Shown one piece after another: positions 6,599 through 13,893 of a stretch of DNA of 18,197 bases. Source of the stretch: an uncultured Dialister sp. (GTDB taxonomy: Bacteria > Bacillota > Negativicutes > Veillonellales > Dialisteraceae); NCBI RefSeq assembly GCF_900765565.1, contig NZ_CAAFRZ010000206.1, positions 1 to 18,197 of the forward strand. The letters run 5' to 3'. The position numbers were made by a program, and so were the translations under genes. Every line of letters begins with the position of its first letter. Position 1 is the stretch's first letter. Below the pieces are notes generated by a model. The model did not search any database, was not told the origin of the DNA, and saw only the letters and a program-made list of their open reading frames with translations.

Positions 6599-8263
6599 TT
6601 ACCTTTTCCCCAGGCCCTCTACGAAATCATCAATTCCCTTTCCGGCAGCCACCATGGGTGCCACCATGTCCCGTGGATCCATGGCCACTTCAATCACATG
6701 GGTATGGTCCAGGGAGAGTGCCTTTTCTACAGCCTTTGCCAGCTCCTCCGGTGTAGAGACATGCTCTCCGGTAAGTCCGAAGGCTTCCGCATATTTGACA
6801 AAATCCACATACCCCGGCAGGTTGCTGGCCATGAACCGGCCATGGTAATTGGCCACCTGCAGCTGCCGGATCATACCAAGGCCGCTGTTATTGAAGACAA
6901 TGGCCACCACGGGGATGTTATTGCTGGCCAGGGTAAAGAGTTCGCTTCCGGTCATCTTGAATCCGCCATCGCCGCTGATGGAAATGACCTTTGTATCGGG
7001 ACGGGCCAGCTTGGCTCCCATGGCCGCCGGAAGGCCAAAGCCCATGGTGCCGAGGCCGCCGCTGGTAATCATTTCCCGGGCATATTCCAGCTTCAGGTGC
7101 TGGGCAGCAAACATCTGGTGCTGTCCTACATCGGTGGTAACGATGTAGCCCTTTCCCTTGAGAATGGGATTCAGGGCTTCCATGAACCGGGGTGTACTGT
7201 TGGGCCCGAAGTCCTTGTCCGGTGCCGGCCAGCTCATGATCCGGTCCCACCAGCTGCCAAGGTCCTGGGGTTTCACTCCTCCATCAATCATGCGAATGGC
7301 CTCTCTCATGTCCCCGGCGATGGAAATGGCGCTGTGAATATTCTTATTCAGTTCCGCCGGATCAATATCGATATGGATAATGGTCTTGTGGGCACTGTAC
7401 ATTTCCCGATTCCCGGTGACCCGGTCATTGAACCGGGTACCCAGGGCAAGAATCACATCTGCCGATGCCAGGGCCCGGTTTGCCCGGATGTGTCCATGGA
7501 GGCCGCTCATGCCCAGGAATTCTTCATGGTATGCACTGATGCAGCCAAGGCCCATAAGCGTGCTGGCCACAGGAATATTCAGCTTTTCTGCCAGATGGAG
7601 GGCTTCCTTTTCCGTGCCGGAAATCGCAACGCCCCCTCCCACCAGCATCACCGGCCGGCGGGCACCATTTAATGCTTCAATGGCTTTTTCTATAAGCCCC
7701 TTATCGGGCACCGTAATGGGCATTTTCTTTTTGGGGGAAGGTTCATAGTCAATAAGAGCAGTCTGCACATCATTGGCCACATCCACCAGTACCGGTCCCG
7801 GCCGGCCGCTTCTGGCAATCAGGAAGGCCAGACGCATGGTCTGTTCCAGTTCCTCCGGCTTTGTTACCAGGAAGGTCTGCTTTGTAATGGGCATGGCAAT
7901 ACCGGTGATATCCACTTCCTGGAATGCATCGTGGCCAATCATGGAACTCTTTACCTGTCCCGTAATAGCCACCAGGGGCACAGAGTCCAGAAATGCATTG
8001 GCCAGCCCGGTGACCAGGTTCGTAGCCCCGGGACCGGAAGTAGCGCAGCACACCCCCACTTTTCCGCTGGCCCTGGCATAACCGTCCGCTGCATGGGCAG
8101 CCCCCTGTTCATGGGCTGTCAGGATATGGCGGATATCCTTTGTATCCCGGAGGACATCATAGAAAGGAAGGATGGCTCCGCCGGGGTAACCAAAAATAAC
8201 AGAAACTCCCTCTTCTTCCAGGCATTTCACCATCACCTGGGCACCGGTCATTTTCATTGTCAT
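6599..8263 (-). CDS. ilvB: Acetolactate synthase large (catalytic) subunit
   Basis: ThDP- and FAD-dependent enzyme that condenses two pyruvates to 2-acetolactate, or pyruvate with 2-oxobutyrate, the first common step to valine, leucine and isoleucine. It has 554 residues, as usual. The ThDP-activating Glu52 lies in AHEQGAAHAADGYARASG (50-67). The FAD/central domain is at about 190-330. The ThDP motif runs from GDGG (431-434) to NN (458-459), followed by GLGMIRQLQ. Its ATG overlaps the ilvN stop by ATGA. Nearby in-frame ATGs (codons 3 and 5) are possible: AAGGAGG gives better spacing to codon 3. The anabolic AHAS assignment, rather than catabolic AlsS, rests on the partner regulatory subunit. 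Confidence 0.96.
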   Translation of the reverse strand: MTMKMTGAQVMVKCLEEEGVSVIFGYPGGAILPFYDVLRDTKDIRHILTAHEQGAAHAADGYARASGKVGVCCATSGPGATNLVTGLANAFLDSVPLVAITGQVKSSMIGHDAFQEVDITGIAMPITKQTFLVTKPEELEQTMRLAFLIARSGRPGPVLVDVANDVQTALIDYEPSPKKKMPITVPDKGLIEKAIEALNGARRPVMLVGGGVAISGTEKEALHLAEKLNIPVASTLMGLGCISAYHEEFLGMSGLHGHIRANRALASADVILALGTRFNDRVTGNREMYSAHKTIIHIDIDPAELNKNIHSAISIAGDMREAIRMIDGGVKPQDLGSWWDRIMSWPAPDKDFGPNSTPRFMEALNPILKGKGYIVTTDVGQHQMFAAQHLKLEYAREMITSGGLGTMGFGLPAAMGAKLARPDTKVISISGDGGFKMTGSELFTLASNNIPVVAIVFNNSGLGMIRQLQVANYHGRFMASNLPGYVDFVKYAEAFGLTGEHVSTPEELAKAVEKALSLDHTHVIEVAMDPRDMVAPMVAAGKGIDDFVEGLGKR

Positions 8264-8799
8264 ACTCCTCCTTTCTGATTTTCTTCATCCGGCCATTCAT
8301 ACCGGGGATGATCCACGGTCATCCCTTCATCGCCCCGTTCCAGGGCAATGATACCGGTCTGTATCATTTCTACCACCCCATACCGGCCAAGGGCCTTCGC
8401 AAAGGCAGTGAGCTTGTCTTCACTGCCCGTATTGATGAAGGTGATACTGTCTCCCGTCACATCCACGGCGTGGGAACGGAAAGCCGCCGCCAGCTGGAGC
8501 ACTTCCATCTGCCGGTCTCCGGCATGGACTTTGATGAGCAACATGCTGCGAAGGGTACTCGTTTCTTTATGGAGGACCTTAATCCGTTCCACTTCGCTGA
8601 TCTTGGCCACCTGGCTGCAGATCTGCTGGATCGTATCATCATCGGCATCCACCGTAATCGTAAGTCGGACGTACCCCGGAATTTTCGTGGTACCACTCAT
8701 GAGGCTTTCAATATTGAAGCCCCTCCTGGAAATAAGTCCGGAAATTTTTGCCAGCACCCCCGGGCGGCTGTGCACTACAACGGCCAATATCTGTTTCAT
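8260..8799 (-). CDS. ilvN: Acetolactate synthase small (regulatory) subunit
   Basis: Regulatory subunit that activates IlvB and confers valine feedback inhibition. It has 179 residues: an ACT domain at about 2-76 (MKQILAVVVHSRPGVLAKIS, then RRGFNIESL) and a C-terminal AHAS-regulatory domain from about 80 on. A GTG three codons upstream (8808) is in frame, but only the ATG at 8797-8799 has a ribosome site (AGGTGA), and it gives the standard family start. Here ilvN precedes ilvB, the reverse of the common ilvB-ilvN order, with a 4-base overlap. The C-terminus (DHPRYEWPDEENQKGGV) extends slightly past the usual domain. Confidence 0.95.
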   Translation of the reverse strand: MKQILAVVVHSRPGVLAKISGLISRRGFNIESLMSGTTKIPGYVRLTITVDADDDTIQQICSQVAKISEVERIKVLHKETSTLRSMLLIKVHAGDRQMEVLQLAAAFRSHAVDVTGDSITFINTGSEDKLTAFAKALGRYGVVEMIQTGIIALERGDEGMTVDHPRYEWPDEENQKGGV

Positions 8800-8885
8800 T
8801 CTTTTCACCTGGTATTCTTTGCCTGCAAAGGCAGATAGGTCCTATTGCTCCAAAACAGAGGACGGAAATCTTTAATTTGTGTACC

Positions 8886-8914
8886 TTTACTATACTGCCG
8901 TGGAAGCATATAAT
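8886..8914 (+). promoter_or_regulatory. Promoter for the LysR regulator
   Basis: TTTACT (8886-8891), a 17-base spacer, and a perfect TATAAT (8909-8914). It overlaps the opposing ilvN promoter almost completely, so the two probably compete for polymerase. Confidence 0.6.
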
Positions 8915-8917
8915 CAA
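8889..8917 (-). promoter_or_regulatory. Promoter for ilvNB
   Basis: On the minus strand there is TTGATT (8912-8917), an exact 17-base spacer, and TATAGT (8889-8894). The start would be near 8882, giving a leader of about 80 bases, too short for a T-box. Confidence 0.65.
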
Positions 8918-8920
8918 TTT

Positions 8921-8941
8921 TATAGGATTAATGGTTCTATA
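8921..8941. promoter_or_regulatory. Candidate LysR-type binding site TATAG-N11-CTATA
   Basis: A dyad of TATAG (8921-8925) and CTATA (8937-8941) separated by 11 bases, the spacing class (T-N11-A) typical of LysR proteins. It sits just upstream of the ilvN -35 box and over the start of the LysR transcript, the expected place for activating ilvNB while repressing its own gene. The role is inferred from position. Confidence 0.55.
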
Positions 8942-8956
8942 AAGGAGATTTATACA

Positions 8957-9886
8957 ATGGAATTGGAGAAAACATACATTTACCAGGTCTACCTGAAGGG
9001 CAGCTTTTCCAAGGCCGCTGAGGCCCTCTTCATCACCCAGCCGGCCCTGAGTATCGCTATCCGTAAGGTGGAAAAGGAAATCGGCGCCGCTATTTTCAAC
9101 CGGGGACAGCGGCCCCTCACCCTGACCCATGTAGGAAAGATTTATATTTCCCATATAAAGAAGGAACTGCTGCTGGAACAGGAACTGAAGCAGCAGCTCG
9201 ATGACCTCCATGGACTGAAGACGGGGGAACTTTTTATCGGCGGCACGAACTACATGAATGCCTACATGCTGCCTCCCTATATCAGCCGGTTTACGGAAAA
9301 GTACCCCAATATCTCCATCACCATGTCCGAGACCAGCTCCGACCAGCTCATTGAACTCCTGAAGGAAAACGAACTGGATTTCACATTCAGCTGTGATGAA
9401 GAGGTCATCAGCTCCTTTGAAAGTTTTCCCAGTTTCAGTGACACCATCCTTCTGGCGGTGCCGGAAACATTCTTCCTTCCGGAGCGGCTTTTGGACAGGG
9501 CCCTCTCTGCCTCCGATGTAGCCCAGGGCCGGCATCGGTCAGAAAGTACGACAGCCGTAAACTTCAAGGATTTTCCCGCCTTCAATTTCATACTCGTCGA
9601 TGCCCACGTAAACCTGGGCGCCCGGACGCTGAAAATTTTCGAAGAAGCCGGTGCCAGCCCCCGGATCCGCATCAAAGTGCCCCAGCTGGTGACTGCCTTT
9701 TCCCTGGCCGCCTCCGGTGTGGGGGCTGCCTTCGTCAGTGACCGCCTGGTCACCGGACGGGAGAAGGGGCTCCGCTTCTTCAAACTCCAGTCCCCCTACG
9801 CCCAGCGCCATTATTTTCTCCTCCTCCCACACCGCTCTTATACCCCATCGGCGGTAAAGGAGTTTATCAGGCTCATGGAACCATGA
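8957..9886 (+). CDS. LysR-family transcriptional regulator
   Basis: A 309-residue LysR protein: N-terminal winged helix-turn-helix at about 2-60 (GSFSKAAEALFITQPALSIAIRKVEKEIG, then FNRGQRPLTLT), a linker helix, and a two-lobed substrate-binding domain from about 85. The frame is open 26 codons further upstream, but the ATG at 8957 has AAGGAG at the right distance and gives the normal LysR start. It is divergent from ilvNB, with overlapping promoters and a T-N11-A dyad between them. Control of acetolactate synthesis is therefore the simplest role. The ligand cannot be read from sequence. Confidence 0.92.
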   Translation: MELEKTYIYQVYLKGSFSKAAEALFITQPALSIAIRKVEKEIGAAIFNRGQRPLTLTHVGKIYISHIKKELLLEQELKQQLDDLHGLKTGELFIGGTNYMNAYMLPPYISRFTEKYPNISITMSETSSDQLIELLKENELDFTFSCDEEVISSFESFPSFSDTILLAVPETFFLPERLLDRALSASDVAQGRHRSESTTAVNFKDFPAFNFILVDAHVNLGARTLKIFEEAGASPRIRIKVPQLVTAFSLAASGVGAAFVSDRLVTGREKGLRFFKLQSPYAQRHYFLLLPHRSYTPSAVKEFIRLMEP

Positions 9887-9906
9887 GGATAAAATACTGA
9901 CTTCCC

Positions 9907-9930
9907 CAGGCCCTTCATGGGCCTGTTTTC
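9907..9930 (+). terminator. Terminator after the LysR gene
   Basis: CAGGCCC / GGGCCTG, loop TTCAT, then TTTTCT, twenty bases after the stop codon. Confidence 0.85.
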
Positions 9931-9949
9931 TATTGCCTCAGAAGGCTCA

Positions 9950-9971
9950 ATACATTCGTGGCTAAATGTAT
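9950..9971. promoter_or_regulatory. Candidate operator palindrome ATACATT-N8-AATGTAT
   Basis: A perfect 7-bp inverted repeat (9950-9956 / 9965-9971) in the A/T-rich gap before the carboxyltransferase gene. It is followed by no T run, so it is not a terminator. It has the size and symmetry of a dimeric repressor or activator site; the regulator is unknown. Confidence 0.4.
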
Positions 9972-10012
9972 AAATCTATTTTATTTCACTATTAAATTCA
10001 TAAATTTTATTA

Positions 10013-10034
10013 ATTTCACATGAAATGATATATT
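10013..10034 (+). promoter_or_regulatory. Palindrome ATTTCA-CA-TGAAAT abutting a -10 like box
   Basis: A perfect 6-bp inverted repeat (10013-10026) ends two bases before TATATT (10029-10034), the best -10 candidate for the next gene (its -35, TTTATT, is weak). The position suggests an operator over the promoter; this is inference. Confidence 0.4.
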
Positions 10035-10115
10035 GTAGGCAGTTCCAAGTACGGATCAATGATCCGCCATCAGATAAAATCTGTAAACGTCAATTTAAAA
10101 ATCGAGGAAAATAAA

Positions 10116-11483
10116 ATGGCAAAGAAACCTGTAAAAATCGTAGAAACCGTTCTCCGCGACGGCCACCAGTCCATCGCCGCCACCCGCATGCGCATCGTAG
10201 ATATGCTGCCGATCCTGGAAAAAATGGATAGCGCCGGCTACTACGCCATCGAAGCCTGGGGCGGTGCCACCTTTGACGTATGCCTCCGCTACCTGAATGA
10301 GGACCCCTGGCAGCGGCTCCGACTGCTGAAGAAAAACCTGCCCCATACCCCTATCCAGATGCTCCTTCGGGGACAGAACCTTTTGGGATACTCCAACATG
10401 GCCGACGACGTGGTGACAGAATTCATCAAGCGGTCCGTGGATAACGGGGTCTCCATTATCCGCATTTTCGATGCCCTGAACGATACGAGAAACCTGGAAA
10501 CCGCCATCCGGGCCACCAAAGAAGCCGGCGGTCATGCCCAGGGATGTATCGTCTACACCATCAGTCCTTACCATAAGGATGAAGACTTCGTCAAACTGGG
10601 TAAGGAACTGGTCCAGATGGGCGCCGATTCCATCTGCATCAAAGATATGGCCGGACTTCTCCGTCCTTACAGCGCCTACAAACTGGTGAAAGCGCTGAAG
10701 GCGGAAATCAGCGTCCCCATCGACATCCACACCCACTTCACCTCCGCTTTGGGGGATATGACGTACCTGAAGGCCATCGAAGCAGGGGCCGATATTGTGG
10801 ATACCGCCATTTCCCCCTTCTCCTGCTCCACGAGCCAGCCCTGCACAGAATCCCTGGTGGCAGCCCTGGAAGGCACGGATTACGACACAGGCCTCGACAT
10901 GCACCGGCTCCATGAATTGGCGGACTACTTCAAGCGGGTAAAACGGGACCTGGTGGAAGATTTCCACCTGAATACCAATATTCCCATCGACCCCAAGGTG
11001 CTGACCTTCCAGATTCCCGGCGGCATGCTGTCCAACCTGCTCCGGCAGATGAAGGAACTGGGCATTGCGGACAAGTACGATGAACTGCTGGAAGAAATGC
11101 CAAGGGTACGAAAGGAACTGGGCTATCCGCCCCTGGTCACCCCCACCAGCCAGATTGTAGGTACCATGGCTGTTATGAATGTGGCCCTGGGCCGATACAA
11201 AATGATTCCTACGGAAGTCAGAAACCTGGTAGCCGGCAAGTACGGCCGCACCCCGGGCCCCATCGACCCCGAAGTACAGCGTCTCTGCATCGGTGATGAA
11301 AAGCCCATCACCTGCCGGCCGGCGGACCTCATTCCCCCGCAGCTCGAAAAATACCAGGCAAAGCTGGCAGCAGAGGGCTATCCCCATGCTTCTATGGAGG
11401 ACCTCCTGAGCTATATTTCCTTCCCGGAAGTGGCGAAGACCTTCTTCGACCGCAACCGGTGGATGGACCGGACGGAACAGTGA
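10116..11483 (+). CDS. OadA/PycB-type carboxyltransferase subunit without biotin domain
   Basis: A 455-residue TIM-barrel carboxyltransferase of the family that includes oxaloacetate decarboxylase alpha, pyruvate carboxylase subunit B and the transcarboxylase 5S subunit. It moves CO2 between biotin and pyruvate/oxaloacetate. Motifs: TVLRDGHQS (11-19, metal Asp15), EAWGGATFDVCLRYLNEDPW (46-65), LLRGQNLLGYSNMADD (83-98), IKDMAGLL (175-182, active-site Lys176) and DIHTHFTS with metal His205 and His207. The protein stops at the end of the conserved C-terminal part (FPEVAKTFFDRNRW). It lacks the linker and the biotin-attachment AMKM domain of fused OadA proteins, and no biotin carrier, beta or gamma subunit is adjacent. 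The ATG at 10116 has GAGG nine bases upstream; the frame is open to 10059. Confidence 0.9.
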   Translation: MAKKPVKIVETVLRDGHQSIAATRMRIVDMLPILEKMDSAGYYAIEAWGGATFDVCLRYLNEDPWQRLRLLKKNLPHTPIQMLLRGQNLLGYSNMADDVVTEFIKRSVDNGVSIIRIFDALNDTRNLETAIRATKEAGGHAQGCIVYTISPYHKDEDFVKLGKELVQMGADSICIKDMAGLLRPYSAYKLVKALKAEISVPIDIHTHFTSALGDMTYLKAIEAGADIVDTAISPFSCSTSQPCTESLVAALEGTDYDTGLDMHRLHELADYFKRVKRDLVEDFHLNTNIPIDPKVLTFQIPGGMLSNLLRQMKELGIADKYDELLEEMPRVRKELGYPPLVTPTSQIVGTMAVMNVALGRYKMIPTEVRNLVAGKYGRTPGPIDPEVQRLCIGDEKPITCRPADLIPPQLEKYQAKLAAEGYPHASMEDLLSYISFPEVAKTFFDRNRWMDRTEQ

Positions 11484-11527
11484 GCTTTCCGTTGCTTGAA
11501 TGAATGGTCAATCCGATGAATGGGGCA

Positions 11528-11708
11528 AAAGGTTGTGGGTTGGCATCGCTGCGCTCGCCAACCGGGTGGTAGCTTCAACGATGCTTTGCTCGTTGAAGCG
11601 GGGGCATAAGGGCGGAATGCCGCCTGTGGCGGCAAATCCACCTTATTCCCAAGTGCGAAGCACCTGCAACCCGGTGAACGAGCGAAGCAATGTGCACCTA
11701 CAACCTTT
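11528..11708. repeat. Multi-hairpin intergenic repeat, copy B
   Basis: Same orientation and layout as the copy at 1414-1615. Outer arms are AAAGGTTG (11528-11535) and CAACCTTT (11701-11708), and the first hairpin is GGTTGGC/GCCAACC (11538-11563). Then come GCTTCAACGA/TCGTTGAAGC (11572-11599), GGGCATAAGG/CCTTATTCCC around inner TGCCGCC/GGCGGCA (11603-11650), GTGC-GAA-GCAC (11653-11663), and a weak GGTGAAC/GTGCACC hairpin (11673-11698). CCGGGT/ACCCGG is the second long-range stem. Stem sequences in the second, fourth and fifth hairpins differ from copy A, yet pairing is kept (weakly in the fifth). Confidence 0.8.
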
Positions 11709-11755
11709 ATGAACCATTCCTCTCAAATGACCATTTACTACAACACTTCAAAAGA

Positions 11756-11784
11756 CTGCAGAATAGTATTCTGCAGCCTTTTTT
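11756..11784. terminator. Terminator between convergent carboxyltransferase and MocR genes
   Basis: A perfect 10-bp stem CTGCAGAATA / TATTCTGCAG with a one-base centre, followed by CC and six T on the plus strand. On the minus strand it follows the regulator stop codon and runs into TCTTTT, so it may serve both directions. It lies 270 bases beyond the carboxyltransferase stop, after repeat copy B. Confidence 0.8.
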
Positions 11785-12880
11785 AATAGACCATTTCCCG
11801 TTCCTGCTGTTCCCTTTTCTTTCTTCTCCGCCGGACACGGTTAATGTGCCGCTCGAAGTGGCCCTGGTTGATGAATTCTGCCAGCACCAGCTGGTCGAAG
11901 ACCGGTACCGTGCAGGAATAGAATCCCACCTTTTCCTCGTAGGGTTCTCCCCAGCAGGGCGGAAGCACCAGGTACCCCACCCGCACCGAGGGTGCTATGG
12001 TCTTGGAAAAGGTATTCATGTAAATCACCGGTCCCTCGGGGGCCAGGGAGAACAGGGTATCCTCCGGCTTGGACAGGAGGGTAAATTCTGAATCGAAATC
12101 GTCTTCGATAATCATCCCATCCCGCTCTTTCGCCCAGCGGATATACTCTGCCCGTTTCGAAGCACTGGCGGTGATGCCAGAGGGGTAACTGTTGAAAGGG
12201 GTCACATGGAGCACCGAGGCCTGGCTCCTTTCCAGTTCCTCCGTCAAAATGCCATCTTCCCCCATGGAAAGGAGCTCCACCGCTGCCCCGTTGGCTTCAT
12301 AGACCTTCCGTATTTTTTCGTAGGATGGATTTTCCAGGGCGTATATGCGGTCTCGGCCAAGGACCTGCACATTGAGACCATAGAGGTATTCCGCCCCGGA
12401 CCCGATAAGGATCTGGGAAGGGGAGACCGCCATGTTCCGGCTCCGCGCGAGGTAGGAAGCGATAGCCTCCCTAAATTCCAGGCACCCTTTACGGGGAGAG
12501 GGATCAAGGATTTTATCACCGTACATGGAGAGTACATACCTCATAGTTTTCGCAAACTGGGAAAAGGGAAACAGATCCCGTTCCCCCTCTTCCCGCTGCT
12601 CCACGGGGACGGTACCGATGGTTCCCCTTCCCTTTGGGGAATGGGTTCTCCCAACGGGATAGGCATCGGTTTCCTTGTAAATCACGAAATAGCCGCTCCG
12701 CTGTCGGCTCTCTACATAGCCTTCCTCCGACAGGAGGTCATAGGCATGTTCCACGGTAATCACGCTGATCCCCGATTCTTCCGCCAGCTGCCGTTTCGAT
12801 GGCAGTTTCTGGCCGAACCGGTAAATGTGGCCCGTGATTTTTTCCCGAAGGGAAAGGTACAATTTCATATAAGCGGTCAT
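11783..12880 (-). CDS. MocR/PdxR-type GntR regulator, apparently C-terminally truncated
   Basis: A fusion of an N-terminal GntR winged helix (about 5-70; GQKLPSKRQLAEESGISVITVEHAYDLL) to a fold-type I aminotransferase-like domain, as in GabR and PdxR, which sense PLP. The PLP region is present: IIEDDFDSEF (257-266) and MNTFSKT with Lys293. The protein ends at 365 residues, 72 after the lysine, just past FINQGHFERHINRVRRRRKKR. Full-length relatives have roughly 450-480 residues, so about 90-100 residues of the C-terminal subdomain are missing. No continuation is visible in other frames. I chose the start at 12880 (AGGAG upstream); the frame is open to 13021 through a repeat. The neighbours pdxST and an ECF component make vitamin B6 control the likely role. 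Confidence 0.85.
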   Translation of the reverse strand: MTAYMKLYLSLREKITGHIYRFGQKLPSKRQLAEESGISVITVEHAYDLLSEEGYVESRQRSGYFVIYKETDAYPVGRTHSPKGRGTIGTVPVEQREEGERDLFPFSQFAKTMRYVLSMYGDKILDPSPRKGCLEFREAIASYLARSRNMAVSPSQILIGSGAEYLYGLNVQVLGRDRIYALENPSYEKIRKVYEANGAAVELLSMGEDGILTEELERSQASVLHVTPFNSYPSGITASASKRAEYIRWAKERDGMIIEDDFDSEFTLLSKPEDTLFSLAPEGPVIYMNTFSKTIAPSVRVGYLVLPPCWGEPYEEKVGFYSCTVPVFDQLVLAEFINQGHFERHINRVRRRRKKREQQEREMVY

Positions 12881-12918
12881 GGCAAGAGCTCCTGGTGTGT
12901 ATGATAAAAAAATGAAAT

Positions 12919-13011
12919 TTGAGATTTGAGGTCCAGCGGCTGCGCCGGAAAAAGAAAGAGTTGAGAGTTGAATTGAGAGTTGAGGTTCAGGGCCGAAGGC
13001 CCTCAGCCGCT
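12919..13011. repeat. TTGAGAGTTGA-type repeat with nested hairpins
   Basis: Several copies of a GAGAGTTGA-like word (12959-12985) precede TTGAGAGTTGAGGTTC (12973-12988), which is identical to 4847-4862. The unit is enclosed by AGCGGCTG (12935-12942) and CAGCCGCT (13004-13011) and contains the hairpin AGGGCC-GAA-GGCCCT (12989-13003). It lies in the regulatory gap between the MocR gene and the ECF gene. Confidence 0.7.
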
Positions 13012-13160
13012 TTACTGCCAAATATAATATATAATCTGCGGTGCTCTATATTTTTGATGCGCTGCACCTTCAGGACTCACTATTTCTGCAAACCCACTTT
13101 CCAATTCTCGTGGCCATCAGCTATTTCATCTGGTCATATTTTTTATTCCGCTTCTGGTAG

Positions 13161-13189
13161 TTTTAATAAGTTCAGATTCATATTATAAT
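13161..13189 (+). promoter_or_regulatory. Promoter for the ECF S-component gene
   Basis: A perfect TATAAT (13184-13189) with a weak -35, TTTTAA, at 17-base spacing. The start would be near 13196, about 26 bases before the ATG. The rest of the gap (13012-13160) is A/T-rich and shows nothing else I can name. Confidence 0.5.
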
Positions 13190-13221
13190 GCAACTAAACT
13201 GCAGTGTAAAGGAGAACTCCC

Positions 13222-13776
13222 ATGATTCATGAATCTACAGCCGAAACCATGCCGGCTGTCCATACAAAACACAATACCCGGTGGCTCACCATCTGCGGCC
13301 TTCTTATGGCTATCAATGTGGGCCTTTCGTCCTTTGGGCTCCCCGTACCCGGCGGCCATCTGTACCTCAACGATATCGTCATCGTCACGGCAGCCCTGAT
13401 CCTGGACCCCGCCGGTGCCTTTCTCGTCGGCGGTGTAGGGGCTTTCCTGGGGGACTTCTTTTTCTACCCCCTCCCCATGTTTGTATCCCTCGTCACCCAT
13501 GGCCTGCAGGCCATGGCCATTTCCTATATCGTCCATAACTGCTTCAGGGAAAACCGGAAAATCGCGACTCTCATAGCGGTCCTTGTGGGGGCTGTCATCA
13601 TGGTGGTGGGTTATTCCCTGGGCCGGGCTTACATTTACAGCACCCCCGCCTATGCCTGGATCAAGCTGCCCTATGAAATCCTGCAGGCCCTCTTCGGTGT
13701 TATCTGCGGTCCTTTCCTCGTCTGGAAATGGAAACTCGATGAAATGGTAAAAAAGATGATTGACGGGAAATACTGA
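13222..13776 (+). CDS. ECF transporter S component, probable vitamin B6 uptake
   Basis: A 184-residue, strongly hydrophobic protein with about five to six membrane segments (21-38, 50-66, 68-80, 86-105, 115-134, 150-168) and the look of the ECF S-component family. NVGLSSFGLPVPGGHLYLNDIVIVTAALILDP (32-63) and FLVGGVGAFLGDFF (67-80) resemble the HmpT/PdxU2 branch. S components bind a vitamin and use a shared ECF energising module (T protein and ATPases) encoded elsewhere. Position between a PdxR-like regulator and pdxST points to a pyridoxine or pyridoxal ligand, which is inference. The start is supported by AAAGGAG; a terminator separates it from pdxS. Confidence 0.85.
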   Translation: MIHESTAETMPAVHTKHNTRWLTICGLLMAINVGLSSFGLPVPGGHLYLNDIVIVTAALILDPAGAFLVGGVGAFLGDFFFYPLPMFVSLVTHGLQAMAISYIVHNCFRENRKIATLIAVLVGAVIMVVGYSLGRAYIYSTPAYAWIKLPYEILQALFGVICGPFLVWKWKLDEMVKKMIDGKY

Positions 13777-13818
13777 AAAGCCATTATCCGCTTTACAGTG
13801 AGCCGCCTCTGTCTTCAT

Positions 13819-13841
13819 GCAGGGCCAGGGCCCTGCTTTTT
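13819..13841 (+). terminator. Terminator between ECF gene and pdxS
   Basis: GCAGGGC / GCCCTGC with loop CAGG, then five T. Only about 50 bases remain before pdxS, so pdxST needs its own promoter there (a TAAAAT box at 13858-13863 is the only hint). Confidence 0.85.
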
Positions 13842-13893
13842 CTATACCCTTTTTTCATAAAATATGTGTATTTTTACAGGTAAGGAGTCTATC

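Noticed and set aside
8800..8882. T-box or peptide attenuator in the ilvN leader
   Set aside because: The leader is about 80 bases with only a 5-bp dyad (TGCCT/AGGCA), no T-box sequence and no leader peptide rich in Leu/Val/Ile codons.
10095..11387. 430-codon minus-strand frame opposite the carboxyltransferase
   Set aside because: Antisense shadow in G/C-rich third positions; the plus-strand protein is unmistakable.
11500..11712. Open frame across repeat copy B
   Set aside because: Same reason as copy A; the frame is not conserved between the two copies.
12919..13188. 89-codon plus-strand frame between MocR and ECF genes
   Set aside because: It starts inside the TTGAGAGTTGA repeat and runs over the ECF promoter; no ribosome site.
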